NCBI GenBank assembly: GCA_948474755.1
Contig: CAOLHI010000556.1
Coordinates: 434,001 to 498,000 of the forward strand
Direction: 5' to 3'
Origin: Ctenosaura bakeri
Lineage: Eukaryota > Chordata > Lepidosauria > Squamata > Iguanidae
DNA length: 64,000 nucleotides
Made by a program: the position numbers and the translations under genes. Below the pieces are notes generated by a model that made no database searches, was not told the DNA's origin, and worked only from the letters and a program-made list of their open reading frames with translations. Positions 1-10,139 of the stretch are shown here, piece by piece. How positions within the stretch are numbered: position 1 is the stretch's first letter; each line of letters starts with the position of its first letter.

Positions 1-2219
1 CTAATGCCCTTTGCTCTCTTTGAGCCACTAAATGGCAGGGAACAGGGCCTCCACAGAAGGAAGACAAGTCCCCCAGGAGGGGAAAGGGAAAATAGAACAG
101 AGTTCCATCTGGGCAGAATTTTACTATATGTCTCTCAATGAATGATCACGTCTAAAGATTTCATTAAACTCAAAAGCCAGAGACATGCTGCCTCTGTTCC
201 TGAAGGCAATGTGTGCCTATCATGATTAGTAGCCATTGACAGCCTCATCTGTCTAACCCTCTTTTCTTCTAAAGCCACCCATCCTCCAGTGGCAAACTTC
301 AGTTTACCTATCGACAAGAAATACAGTACTTTCTTTGATCTGATATGAATCTTCCACTAGTCAACCTCAGTAGATGATCCTGTACACTAGACATTATAAG
401 ACAGGAAGAAAAACTTACCATCTACACTTTTATCTACAGCACAGATAATTTTCTACACCTCTGTCATTTCTCCTTCATGCACTCCCCTTTTCTCATCTGT
501 TCTCACTCTTTTTCTAGCAGTCTTTCTTCATAATCCCTTCCTTATTTTGGTGAGCCTTTGTTGCATCCTTTCCAGGCGTGGTAACTCAAACTGTACACAG
601 TAATGGAAGTGTGGTTGTCACATTGAGTCATAAAAGGTATTCTAATTTGGCAGTTTTATTTTTTATGTCCTTTCTAATTACACTCAGCATGGAATTTGTC
701 TATTTCTTTTTATATCACCAGAGAAGTAAGAGCCTGCAGTTTTAGAATGACAGTAAAAAGGCTGTGTGTGAAAGACAGCACACAATTATGTTAATGAAGT
801 CTTTGCATCAGATCCATTAAGCATGGATTTCAGTAGGAGAAACAGTAACGCATTTTAGCATAAAAGCTAATAAATAGCATGCTTTCGTATTAGGGACAGA
901 TAAGATATTGTTTTTCAAATTGCCAAGAAAATGAAAGGCAAGTCTATTAATAGTAAATATATTTATAGACATTATAAGAGAGAAGGCAGGTGTTATTTGC
1001 AGAAAGCTGTGTCCTGTTAGGTAGTTAAATAAATCAATGAATCATCAAAGGGACACAAAAAATAACGGAACAATCACATTCATGCTTATAATAAGCAATA
1101 ATATGTTTCAAAGTCCATAGCCAGTTTATCTTTTTGATGACAAAGAAATCCCAGTGCTGAAACCTCCATTAATACTTATGACATCTTTAATTTAAAAAAA
1201 ATAAATTAAGACTAAGGTAAAAACCAGATTATTTCAGAACTGAATTGGATGACTCATCGTATCACTTAAAACAGGCATTGCTTTTCTGGTGATCAAAGGA
1301 TTACATGTATGTCTGGACAGTATGGTTCATTAAAGCTAGAAGTTCTGGCCAAGAACAAGCACAATATTTCTGTGCCCAAAGGCAGTGGAAATAGGAGTTT
1401 CTTCCTTTCCTGCTCTTGCTGCAGCCCTCAGTAGACTCTAGATGAAATTCACAGGATACACAGGGCCTTCAGGAGGCAGAGAAGAATCACTGATTCTGCT
1501 GAAAATGGGAGCTTGCAGGAGAATACTACTGGATCTTGTTCAACATATTGCTACAAGCTCAACAGAGCAAGGAGAAAAACTGATCAGTAAACATTGCAGA
1601 GGGATGTGTCAGATCAATGATACAGATAGCAGGTCCTTTTTATAAAAACTGGGTTTAATTTTTGGAGAACCTTTTCCTGACTTTATTTATTCTGGCTGTC
1701 AATTTTGACAGAGCACATAGGTAACTAGCTTTGACCATTAAAATGGAGGATCTGTATAATAAAGATTCTAATTAGGTCACATTGAATGTGTGTTTCTTTT
1801 GAAAAACATTCAGCTTCCAGTTAAACGATGTCCATCCATCACAGTGTACATTAACACACATCATAAAATCCTTTCATAAGACTGGCAAAACATATCAATG
1901 ATATGAATTAAAGCAGCAATATTTTATAAAAACACATTTATATGATTTAAGCAGCAAAATAATTAAAGCTCTCTGACAATATGTTACGCTTTATATTGAA
2001 TATAGCATGTGTATTATATTAATTTTCCAGATATGAAGATACTGAAGGAGAATAGTTTCAGGCAATTGGAACCTGCTGTAAAATTAGGTTTAAAAATAGT
2101 GCAGCTTCTAATTAATCTCAGTTTTATATCTTTGGGTGAAGATGACATACATTTTAAGCATCTCAGAAGAGGAATGAAGACACAGTTGTTACAGAATACA
2201 AAAATACATTTAGTAAATC
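1..2219. other. unique AT-rich intergenic or intronic DNA
   Basis: No coding gene is recognisable. Short ORFs here are below 105 codons, have no family signature and no splice context that I can support. Apart from the L3/CR1-like relic listed separately (about 470-720), the stretch is low-copy-looking AT-rich DNA. The part around 940-1100 is rich in TAAT/ATTA cores and lacks repeat signatures, so it could be regulatory, but that is only a compositional impression. Confidence 0.5.
470..720 (-). mobile_element. old L3/CR1-like LINE 3' fragment (antisense)
   Basis: On the plus strand this reads like the reverse complement of the CR1/L3 C-terminal region: a CCTTTCCAGGC block, then AACTGTACACAGTAATGGAAGTG, then a stretch ending in TCCTTTCTAATTACACTCAGCATGG. 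These sit in the same order as in the clear CR1 copies at 29.3 kb and 63.1 kb (lead-in, ACACAGTATTCCA block, CCTATTGATGCA block) but heavily diverged. No open frame survives. It may be an L3-type relic older than the other CR1 copies. The assignment rests on word order, not on an alignment. Confidence 0.35.
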
Positions 2220-2605
2220 AGAGTTTGGTAAAGTCACTTTGTAGACTACAACTCCCAGAATCCCTTAGTCAACATGGCCACACATATATTCTAAGGAACA
2301 CAGAAAGGAACAGATAATCAGAATCAGAATATACTTTGCAGAACCAGAGCTTAGAAAAGTCATATCTTTGGATTACATATCTCAGAAACCCCTACTCAAC
2401 TGCACACATCTTTGAAGAAACACGTACAAGAATTATTTCAGGACTCTGAACATAAATGTCTTCAAATGCAGAAAATACATTTTGTGAGATCAGATATTAG
2501 AAAATTATATTTTTGGGTTACATCTCATAGAATTTCCCAACAAGCACCATGACTGGCCATGGCTTGGAATTTCTGAGTACTGTAGTCTAAGAAAATAATC
2601 TTCCT
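2220..2605. repeat. cluster of ACTACAACTCCCAG-type interspersed repeats
   Basis: Three successive diverged units occur in one orientation, beginning near 2222, 2348 and 2485. Each has a lead-in like TTGGTAAAGTCACTTT followed by a block resembling ACTACAACTCCCAGAATCC, best preserved at 2245-2263. The last unit (about 2485-2592) also has an inverted right arm (GGAATTTCTGAGTACTGTAGTC), so the complete element is palindromic. Related copies lie at 18.8, 22.8, 38.9, 42.4 and 47.2 kb. Palindromic architecture suggests a MITE-like DNA transposon; I see no target duplication. Confidence 0.5.
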
Positions 2606-3290
2606 GAGTTTTATGTTAACCATTTTAATCATTTCAGACTATGTGAAGTGAGGACTCTATTCCTTGTAAGCATTTATACCTTTTACAGAGGCATAGTTTA
2701 ATCTCACAACAGCACTGTTGTGTAGTCTGAAAGATGGCAATTTACTAAAGAATGTTTCAGTGTGATTCACTAGCAGCAATATGAACCTTGACTCCCATGG
2801 TTCATGTTTGCTGTTATTTTTGTTATCCCAGACTTCAGTTGAACTGGAGATGCCATCTATACAAGGAAAGCTTAACACTAGAATACATAATTTTAGAGCC
2901 TATGACTTTGGAGAGGTCAGAGGTCAGTGACAGACAGAAGTAGCTTCTATATCATTGTGGTAGTGAATCCACTTTAGGTTTTAATGCAAACTTTAAAGCT
3001 GCTGTTTAAAATACTGAACCTATTTTGGGGATAGAGTTTAGCACCTTGGACAGCTCCTGTAAAATTTGGATGCAACCTGGACAAGATTCACTACTGAAAT
3101 GGAAGCCACCAATTGCCACTGGAGGCAGAAACCTTGCTGAATCCACATAAGATCCCAATGTCTTCCCCTGTCATCTCTAGTTAAAAGGGTCCCAGGAACT
3201 AGAGTAAACCTGGAGAGAGATAAAGAGATACAGAGTAAACCTGGAGAGCAGCTTGACAGAATTGCTTCATTTGTCCATATGTATTACAAA
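2606..3290. other. no recognisable feature
   Basis: AT-rich sequence without a repeat signature, tRNA-like motif or plausible exon. A minus-strand ORF of 73 codons (2657-2878) shows no family motif and looks accidental. A short local duplication of TAAACCTGGAGAG occurs at about 3206 and 3237. Confidence 0.5.
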
Positions 3291-3295
3291 GTCAG

Positions 3296-3495
3296 AGAGC
3301 CAGCATGCTGTAGTGGTTTGAGTGTTAGACTACAACCCTGGAGACCAGAGTTCAATTCCTTGCTTGGCTATGGAAACCCACTGGATAATTTTTGATGTGT
3401 CAAACACTCTCAGCCCTTTAAAACTCCATGATAGGTTCACCGTAGGGTTGCCATAGGTCAGAAATGACTTGAAGGCACATGACAACAACAATTAC
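3296..3495 (+). mobile_element. tRNA-derived SINE with RTE-like tail
   Basis: The head carries a degenerate polymerase III A box (CTGTAGTGGTTTGAGTGTTAG) and a B box (AGTTCAATTCC, about 3351). The body has the GGCTATGGAAACCCACTGG block and a CTCAGCCC stretch. The tail reads GGTTGCCATAGGTCAGAAATGACTTGAAGGCACA and ends in ACAACAACAA. The same architecture recurs at 14.05, 45.3, 46.96 (minus) and 63.4 kb. The tail resembles the reverse complement of the start of the antisense RTE-like LINE at 25.3 kb, suggesting that LINE clade as its mobilising partner. Confidence 0.8.
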
Positions 3496-4895
3496 AAAGA
3501 TCAGGAATCATAGAAATGTGCCTGAACAGAAACTGAGTTCAGGTTGCTGGTTTAATATTACAAGGTAATTCTATTTACAATGCTTGGAAGCTGAAACAGC
3601 AGCAACAATCCACAAAAGCTCATTTAAATCTTTTACAGTTTGAAATTCTGATCAGTGAGTGCTTTGGTCATTGTACTGGCTGCTTGGAGTCTTGCTCCTG
3701 TAAAGACAAAATAAAAGTTTTACACCAAGGTCAAGATCTGTCAAATATGGAGGTTTGTTGCCTCAGGGATACTTTTCCCATTGCTTTTTTTCTCTCCCTC
3801 TCCCTTTTTTTGAAAGAGATGGCCCCAGGTTCACTTGTCACCTTGTGTTTTTTTCAAAATAAGTGTAAATGAAATGTCAGCATGACAACTGCTTCCATAT
3901 CCCCAAAACGGTAAGATTCTAAAGGAAATTGCTTAAATTGCGCTCTGTGTCTCATATATTTTATTTTTGTCTGATTAAGCACAAAGTCATTAATCTCAGT
4001 CTCTCATTATTGATTTTCTTTGGCTGTAAAGGTGACCTGCAAGTTTTTCTTGACTTTATTTATTTGCATTAGGGATTGCTCCATAATATAAGTGCTTGGT
4101 TAGAGATTCTGGAGTTGTGTTTAGAGGCTTGGAGATCTTGGACGTTAAAATTTAGATTCACCACAAGCTTAGAACATGCAGACTTTAGTCGTTTATAATT
4201 ATTTTCTCATTTTAAGGTCACAACTGCCCTTGACATCCCACATCTGGGATGAACTATCTATACTAAGTCCAGGATATTCCAACAAACCTTGTCTGGATCT
4301 TAGACATTAAATTGGGGAACTGTTTTGGACATTAGATGTAGGAATGAAATTACGGTTGCCTAAAATAAGAAACAAGAACTTTCTGTAACCACAGAGAAAA
4401 GCCACAAAATCCATGTAATAAAGGGACCTACATGTTTTTGTCCTTAGGATTCATTATGAACTTTTACCATCCATATATGTCTTTCTCTGTGGATGACAAT
4501 TGTGCTGAAGCAAGAGAAGCAATTCTTTAACAGACAGTTGGGAGGAAGGGAAAGGGTTAAGCAGTCTTCTTCTTTCAGTCTCATTGGCAGGCTTTTAAAC
4601 CTTTTTTTATTTAAAAAAAAGAAACAAAAATGCAAGAACCCCCACCCCCATCAGCACAGAAGTCTATATCACTTCTAGTTTGGCCTGTGATTGTACTGGG
4701 AATGTGAAGACTTCCAGGAATGCAATAAAATTCTTCAACTAAAGGATTTATTAAGTCATAAAATTAACATAGTAAGTTTAAAAAAAAAAAACCACAGAAG
4801 CAATGATAAATGTAAAGTGTCACTGGGGGATTTGTGAGAGACTTGAACTGAAAAAGCTAATAATGAAAAAGTTTGCCTGGTATCCAAAACACACT
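3496..4895. other. unique AT-rich DNA
   Basis: No gene or clear transposable element. About 3935-4080 is AT-rich, with CATTAATCTCAG and TATTTATTTGCATTAGG words and an intact octamer-like ATTTGCAT, and looks like possible conserved non-coding DNA. Homopolymer tracts occur near 3800, 4600 and 4780. Confidence 0.4.
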
Positions 4896-4975
4896 TACTA
4901 GGGAGTAAGTCATATTGATCTCTGTGGATCTTACCTCTGAGTAAGCATACTGAGGCCTACATTGCATTCACATTA
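4896..4975 (+). repeat. short interspersed repeat fragment (AGTAAGTC palindrome type)
   Basis: The block around 4905-4965 contains GGAGTAAGTCATATTGAT followed by GGATCTTACCTCTGAGTAAG, an imperfect inverted pair, then GCATACTGAGGCC. I recognise this as the core of a short repeat common in squamate and other sauropsid DNA (AGTAAGTCCCATTGA ... TTACTCCTGAGTAAG), but I cannot name its class. A possible antisense scrap is GTGCAATCCTATCC near 44620. Confidence 0.4.
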
Positions 4976-5910
4976 ACTGTCTGAAATGCAATTCAACTTT
5001 CTTCAACAAACTAAATTAAAGTTACAGTATGCCTTGCTAGTTAAGAAATGTTTCAGCTAAAATAATTATTGGAAGCACTCTGCTTTCCTCCTGGCACCAA
5101 ATGAAATGGAAAATATTTCTACTAAAACATTGCTTACTGTTCAGAAACTGATTTTCTGAAATGCATATTTTGTTTCCCAGTTAAAATTCATAAAAACTTA
5201 GAAGCAGGGATAATGGTGAGAATGGAATGGCTGCAGAAATTAGGCATGTTGTTTCCCCTTCCTACAATCAAACTTTAATGTGTGTCAAAGATTTGCATTG
5301 ATGCTCAACCATGGAATAAAAAGACCAGACACAAAGTTAGGTTAACTAAGGGCCACTTTATTTTGACCTGTATTATTTAAATTGCATTAACCTGAAAGAT
5401 GCAAGGGGCAGAGGGAATAACTTGATCCAGCTGATGCCAGGGTCACAATGTGACAATCTGCTTAGCCTACCCATGGGCAACAACACCTCAGTCCCAGAGG
5501 CAATCCAAATTGCTTTGGTTGCTCCCCAGTCCAGCATCTTGGAAGATAACCCAGAGATTCCTACCCAAGCTGCACGGCTCTAAAAGTGAGAGTCTTATTC
5601 CCAGGTTAACCTCAAGGGCAGCCTCCTTCACCAAACCCCCTGGGATGCAGGGCCCTAAACAGGTGGTTCCAGAGCCCTACCCTACACCAAATGGGTGCCA
5701 ATAGGTGATCACTGACATTTTATTATCCCCCATTATCTGCCACAGAAAGGGACAAGCGTCCGCTTAGTCCTTTCCCCCCCACTAGGCTGGAAAACACATT
5801 CCTCAACCCCTCTCAATTCTTTCAAGAACAACTGATTCCCATGATCAAACAGGTGCACCTCATCTGCTCAGTAGAGGTCTGGCCACCCAGATAGGTTACC
5901 AAGATGAGGA

Positions 5911-6140
5911 GCCCTGGTGGCGCAGTGGTTAAATGTCAGTACTGCAAGCCACAAGGTTGTGAGTTCGATCCTGCCGGGCTCCAAGGTTGACTCAGCCTTC
6001 CATCCTTTCGCAGGTCAGTAAAATGAGTACCCAACTTGTTCGGGGCATGTATAGAAATGTTTCAAAATACATGCTATTTGTAAGTTGTTCGCCGCCTCGA
6101 TCCATATGGAGAGGCGGGATACAAATAAATAATAAAAAAA
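5911..6140 (+). mobile_element. Sauria-type tRNA SINE with target-site duplication
   Basis: Starts with CCCTGGTGGCGCAGTGG (A box, about 5918-5929) and has B box GTTCGATCC at 5963-5971, both well preserved. The 3' part contains GCCGCCTCG ... GAGGCGGG, a hairpin at 6093-6117 typical of the Sauria SINE and its BovB partner, followed by an AATAAATAATAAAA tail. A 9-bp duplication flanks it: AGATGAGGA (5902-5910) and AGACGAGGA (6141-6149), with one mismatch. It is inserted in the YR retroelement and is therefore younger. Known biology: Sauria SINEs are transcribed by polymerase III and moved by BovB-clade LINE machinery. Confidence 0.9.
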
Positions 6141-6234
6141 AGACGAGGAATAAAGTAGCCCAAATCTGATTATTCACCATTCTTCTGGCATGGTCAATAC
6201 ATTTAGGGTCTTTGCCAGCCCACCAAAAAACGGT

Positions 6235-6615
6235 ATCATTACCACCAAGGTGAATGACCAAAATGTCAGGTGGAGGCCCACAATGCTCCAAGACCTTTCC
6301 TGTCAGCAAGCCAGTCATTACTGCCAAGGTGAATGACCAAAACATCAGGTGGAGGCCCACGGCACTCCAAGGCCTTGCCCACCAGCAAGCCTGGGTCATT
6401 ACTGCCAAGGCGAATGACCAAAACATCAGGTGGAGGCCCACGGCACTCCAAGGCCTTGCACTTCAGCAAGCCTGGGTCATTACCACCAAGGCGAATGACC
6501 AAAACATCAGGTGGAGGCCCACGGCACTCCAAGGCCTTGCACTTCAGCAAGCCTGGGTCATTACCACCAAGGTAAATGACCAAAACATCAAGTGGAGGCC
6601 CATAGTATTCCTTAA
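6235..6615 (-). repeat. 81-bp coding-derived minisatellite (SGNH-like motif)
   Basis: About five head-to-tail units. The CAAGG landmark falls near 6246, 6325, 6406, 6487 and 6568, giving spacings of 79, 81, 81 and 81 bp. Because 81 is divisible by three, the minus strand stays open and encodes a 27-residue unit with LGGNDPGLLKCKALECRGPP; other frames on both strands also stay open. GND is typical of the SGNH/GDSL hydrolase block III. Neighbouring sequence continues the same hydrolase-like frame on both sides (for example LGLDEIDTVE upstream), so the repeat arose inside the retroelement. Units 3 and 4 are almost identical, implying recent homogenisation. Confidence 0.8.
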
Positions 6616-7874
6616 ACACAATGGCAACCAGACACTCTGCTGCAGTCCTTGTTTACTAAATCACTCCACAGTGTCTATTTCATCCAGCCCCAGCTGAGAG
6701 CCAGCACAGTAAATTTGGGCCTAGTGCACTGTCCAAAAATTATGCTGTGGCCACAAATCAGGATGTGCTGTCCTGCCACACAGCACCTAGAAGTCAACAG
6801 AGAAAACAGGAACTAAGTTAGTTGAGCAAAACAGCCTCAAAATTTGAGAGGACAAATGTATATCTCTGCAGAGGAAGATTTCCAATGGTGGTAGATTGGA
6901 TGTCATGTGAGCTGAAGCCCAGCCCAGAAGCAGTGGAGGCAGTTCCAATCCTAAATAAATGGGTGCCAATCTTAACTCTGTTAAGCAGTGTAAGGCCTTC
7001 ACAGCAACTATCCAATATTGATACCTATAAGGGCCAAAAGCTGATGTGACAAAACAAAATAAGAAACCCAGTCTAGCCCCGAAGAGCTGCACATAATGCA
7101 TGAACAGGGCCTAAAGCTGGGTCAGAGCACCAGCCCTCACCCTTTTATGTTCAGGTTTGAATAACTAAAACCTGAGGAGAAGGCCCAGTGTGTTCCTCAA
7201 ACGGAAGACGCAACCAATAAATCATACTATGGCCACAAATAATCATCTGTTGTCTTTCCAAACCGCACCTGGGAACTAACTGAAAAGACAAAGAACAACA
7301 ATGTTAGAGTGTTATAAAGTGCTCTACTCCTAAGAGGATGCATAGACATCTTCACAACACATGATCTCACCCCATACAGAACCTAAGCCCTTTGCAAAAG
7401 CCGTAGAATCTAACCCATACCAGCAATCTGTGTTCTTTTCCTGGTCCACCCTTCCAGAGCCTTGTGCACACTGAAATTACAGGTGGTATCCTCATGCCCC
7501 TGAGCTTTAGCAGTGAAAGCTGATGCTGAGAATCTAGTCCTGATGAACTGCAGGACCAGGTCCCTGCCCCTCAAAGAAACACAACACAGCAATATGTGGT
7601 CCACATGAATATGCCACAACACCTGCAACCTGCTAGACACCTAGTTCACCCAATCTCCCTTCCAGCCTTCTGAGAGACTTTTGGCTTAGACAACCTCATC
7701 CCTCCAAGGCTCTTCAGATCTGTAGGCATGAGAGAGGACTGGAGTTTGCATCTGGAGCAAGCTGTCTGAAGTGCTCCTACTGTTGGTGGGAAAGGCTTGG
7801 ACAAGGCACATGGCATGTGGGGATCTTGAGATGATCAAATTAACAACACTGACCAGGGTCATATCGTAACCAAG

Positions 7875-8257
7875 ACCCTTTTTGCACCTTACCTTTTTGT
7901 CGTGCTGGGGTGCGGGGCTCACACGAGCAGCCTCCAGAGAGACATTCTTGCTTCCCTGCTTCTTTGGCTCTGCATGAGCTTCCTGCTCTTGCAAGAGCCC
8001 TGCCTCTTCCTTTTGCAGTGCAGCCTGGGAAGTGCGACGGGCCCAGCTCCTGAGGTTCCACATGCAAGGTGGGGCCCCGGAGCGATGCACAACTGCACAG
8101 CATTTTCAGCTTCAAGCCAAAAATGAAAAAATGTGTGTGCGGTCTGCGTCAGGCCCTTGAGCATCGTGCAAATGTGAGTGCATTGTGTGGACTGCTCCTC
8201 ACGTGTGCATGATTCTCAAGGGGTCCTTTCACATTGGAAATGCTGTGTGAAAAGGGT
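7875..8257. mobile_element. short TIR element, CpG-rich family, copy 1
   Basis: Bounded by ACCCTTTTTGCACC and its near inverted counterpart TGTGTGAAAAGGGT, flanked by perfect 5-bp duplications CCAAG (7870-7874 and 8258-8262). The interior shares CTTTTGCAGTGCAGCCTGGGAAGTG and a TTTTCAGCTTCAAGCC block with the copies at 25531-25962 and 39174-39570. No transposase is encoded, so it is a non-autonomous DNA transposon. A 5-bp duplication would suit a hAT5-like or other 5-bp-TSD superfamily; I cannot choose. Overlapping ORFs here on both strands are by-products of its GC content. Confidence 0.75.
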
Positions 8258-8262
8258 CCAAG

Positions 8263-8895
8263 AATGGACTAGCAAATGGTGAATTCAGCAGCCCACCATC
8301 AAACTGTCCTCACATTTGGAAAAATTCCAAGACCCATCTCAAATGTCTGACACCAAAACAAATATCATTTCCCTGTAAAATAAACTGACATGTGAAGATC
8401 TCCTGCTGCTCCATTAAACTAGAGTAGAAACTCATCCTAATCATCCATGTTGGCTCTTGCATCAGTTATAGTGAGCCCTGCTTCATAAAAACAATGCAAG
8501 AGATCCTCACCAGGGGCAAGGAAAATTAAGGTGACCAAGTAGCTTCTGAAACTCCTGTAAAGTGACTTTCTTTAGTTTCTACAATTTTCCATTTGTGAGA
8601 TGGCAACATTGTTAAATGATATTAATTTGTATACCTAAGCGGATAATGCAGGTAAACAGTGCAATGAATTTTCCAAAAGCAGAACAAGAGGCCAAACACC
8701 CCACTGTGTGCTTAGTTCACCATCCAGTGAGAAGTCCAGCAGTTCAACATCGCTTATGGCAATGCCAGCCTTTGGTCCCATGTTGATATGCTGAGGGGAG
8801 GAGCTAGCAGCTCTTTATATTTGCTCCCAGAGGCCTTCAAACTCATTTCCAGAGGAGAGAGCAGAAGGTTGAACAACAGGGAAGTTAACATAGGT
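8263..8895. other. no recognisable feature
   Basis: Sequence between the TIR element and the CR1 LINE. It could be the remaining part of the interrupted YR retroelement, but I see no reverse transcriptase or RNase H motif in any frame. Confidence 0.4.
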
Positions 8896-8964
8896 TTTAC
8901 CAGGGGACTTTGAAGGCAAAGCCCAGTTTTATCTTTTTCAATTAAACTATCTAGACTATCAAGT

Positions 8965-9960
8965 ATGGAGGGGGAGGGAGCTGCTGCGGTCACCTGCCAC
9001 AGCTGTGGCATGTTTCTTTTCCTGCTACAAGATGCCGTTGGGTACACCTGCAGCAAATGCAAGCTGGTCGCCCTCTTGCAGGAGAAGGTTCAAGAGCTGG
9101 AGGCACGCGTTTCGAATCTTGGCATTATTAGGGAGGGAGAGGAGTTCTTGGATAGGGCTGAGAGGACCTTTTTGAAGACGGAGTGCATGGAGAAGCTAGT
9201 GGATGAGGAAGTCAGTTCATGAAACCGGGAGACAGATGCTTGGGGGAATGTGACACGCAGAAGTAGAAAGGCAAGTTGCCAAATGGAGACTCCCAAGCTA
9301 CAGAATCACTTCCAAGTTCTTGACCTTATTAATGATGAAGTGGAACAGCAAGAGGAGATAATGCCATGTTACCAAGAGGAAATCCAACATCAGCAACAGG
9401 AACCCCAACACCAGCAGAACGAAATGCAACAGCAGCAGCACCAACAGTCTCAGCATGAAGAGGAGGTTCAGGCAGCCATGACAGAATCTGCTCATCAAGT
9501 AACTGGACAAGGCTCAGAGGAGATGAGTTCTAGTGGTTGGGAACTCCTTGCTGAGAAGAACGGAACCAACCATTTGCAACCTGGACAGGATCAATCGTGA
9601 GGTATGCTGTCTCCCTGGGGCCAAAATCAATGACATAATAGAGAGGCTAACAAGACTGGTCAAGCCCATTGACCATAACCCCCTCCTTTTGGTTCGTGTT
9701 GGAAGCAATGACACGGTGAGGCACAGCTTTCAACACCTTACGAAGGATTATGAGCTTATGGGTAGGAAGCTGAAGGACCTTCATGCACAGGTTGTCATTT
9801 TGTCTCTCCTCCCTGTGGAAGGACATGGTCCATGAAGGGAAAGAAGAATAGTGGAGATCAACAACTGGCTCCAAAAATGGTGCTGTTGGGAGTGATTCAG
9901 GTTTTTGGATGGCCTGCACCTCACAACTGTTGGTCGTGATGTTTTTGCTAACAGTCTTGC
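8965..9960 (+). pseudogene. CR1 ORF1: zinc-finger, coiled coil and SGNH hydrolase-like domain
   Basis: The first segment (8965-9222) begins MEGEGAAAVTCHSCGMF and has paired cysteines CHSC ... CSKC about 25 residues apart, a zinc-ribbon or PHD-like pattern typical of CR1 ORF1, followed by a Glu/Leu-rich helix. A stop and frame change lead to a Gln-rich stretch (about 9390-9460), an expanded CAG/CAA tract. The C-terminal part continues in 9533-9835 with VGNSLLRRTE (block I), CLPGAKINDI and LLVRVGSNDTV (block III, GxND), the SGNH esterase-like fold found in CR1 ORF1. At least two frameshifts and an internal stop make it non-functional. Known family role: nucleic-acid binding and RNP assembly. 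Confidence 0.8.
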
Positions 9961-10139
9961 AAAACGGATCAGGAGGTCTTTAAACTGAGTTTGACTACGG
10001 AGGGAGACAATATTATTCTGGGCAAGAATTCAGTGAGTACTGCAAAAAATAGCCCAAATGACACAGACAGGGCAGGACCAGTAGAACTAGAGACCAACAG
10101 GGGGAGGGAAAGTAACTTTAGTACAGGACTTCCAGAAAG

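Larger units (their letters stand above)
5330..7700 (-). mobile_element. tyrosine-recombinase (DIRS/Ngaro-like) retroelement relic
   Basis: Read on the minus strand from about 7700 downward there are three parts. First comes an N-terminal recombinase-like segment (7410-7640) with HKALEGWTRKRT. Next is a C-terminal catalytic segment (about 6818-7015) with HLFRIGTASTASGLG, the HxxR motif of tyrosine recombinases (H about 6960, R about 6951) and a Tyr 30 residues further on (about 6861); the usual GRW is decayed to GNL. Last is an SGNH-hydrolase-like stretch (6700-6200) with repeated VIHLGGND. A minus-strand AATAAA lies at about 5357-5362, consistent with the 3' end near 5330. Stops and frameshifts break every frame, so it is dead. 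The upstream RT/RNase H part is not seen; sequence above 7875 is another element. Assignment to DIRS or Ngaro rather than a Crypton-type element is inferred from the recombinase-hydrolase pairing. Confidence 0.6.

Noticed and set aside
5918..5971. Functional tRNA gene
   Set aside because: A and B boxes are present but no cloverleaf with acceptor stem; it is the head of a SINE.
6235..6615. CRISPR-like array
   Set aside because: Units are contiguous with no unique spacers, and the genome is vertebrate.
6254..6697. 147-codon plus-strand ORF and overlapping plus/minus frames
   Set aside because: Open only because the 81-bp repeat has a period divisible by three; the meaningful frame is the minus-strand hydrolase-like one.
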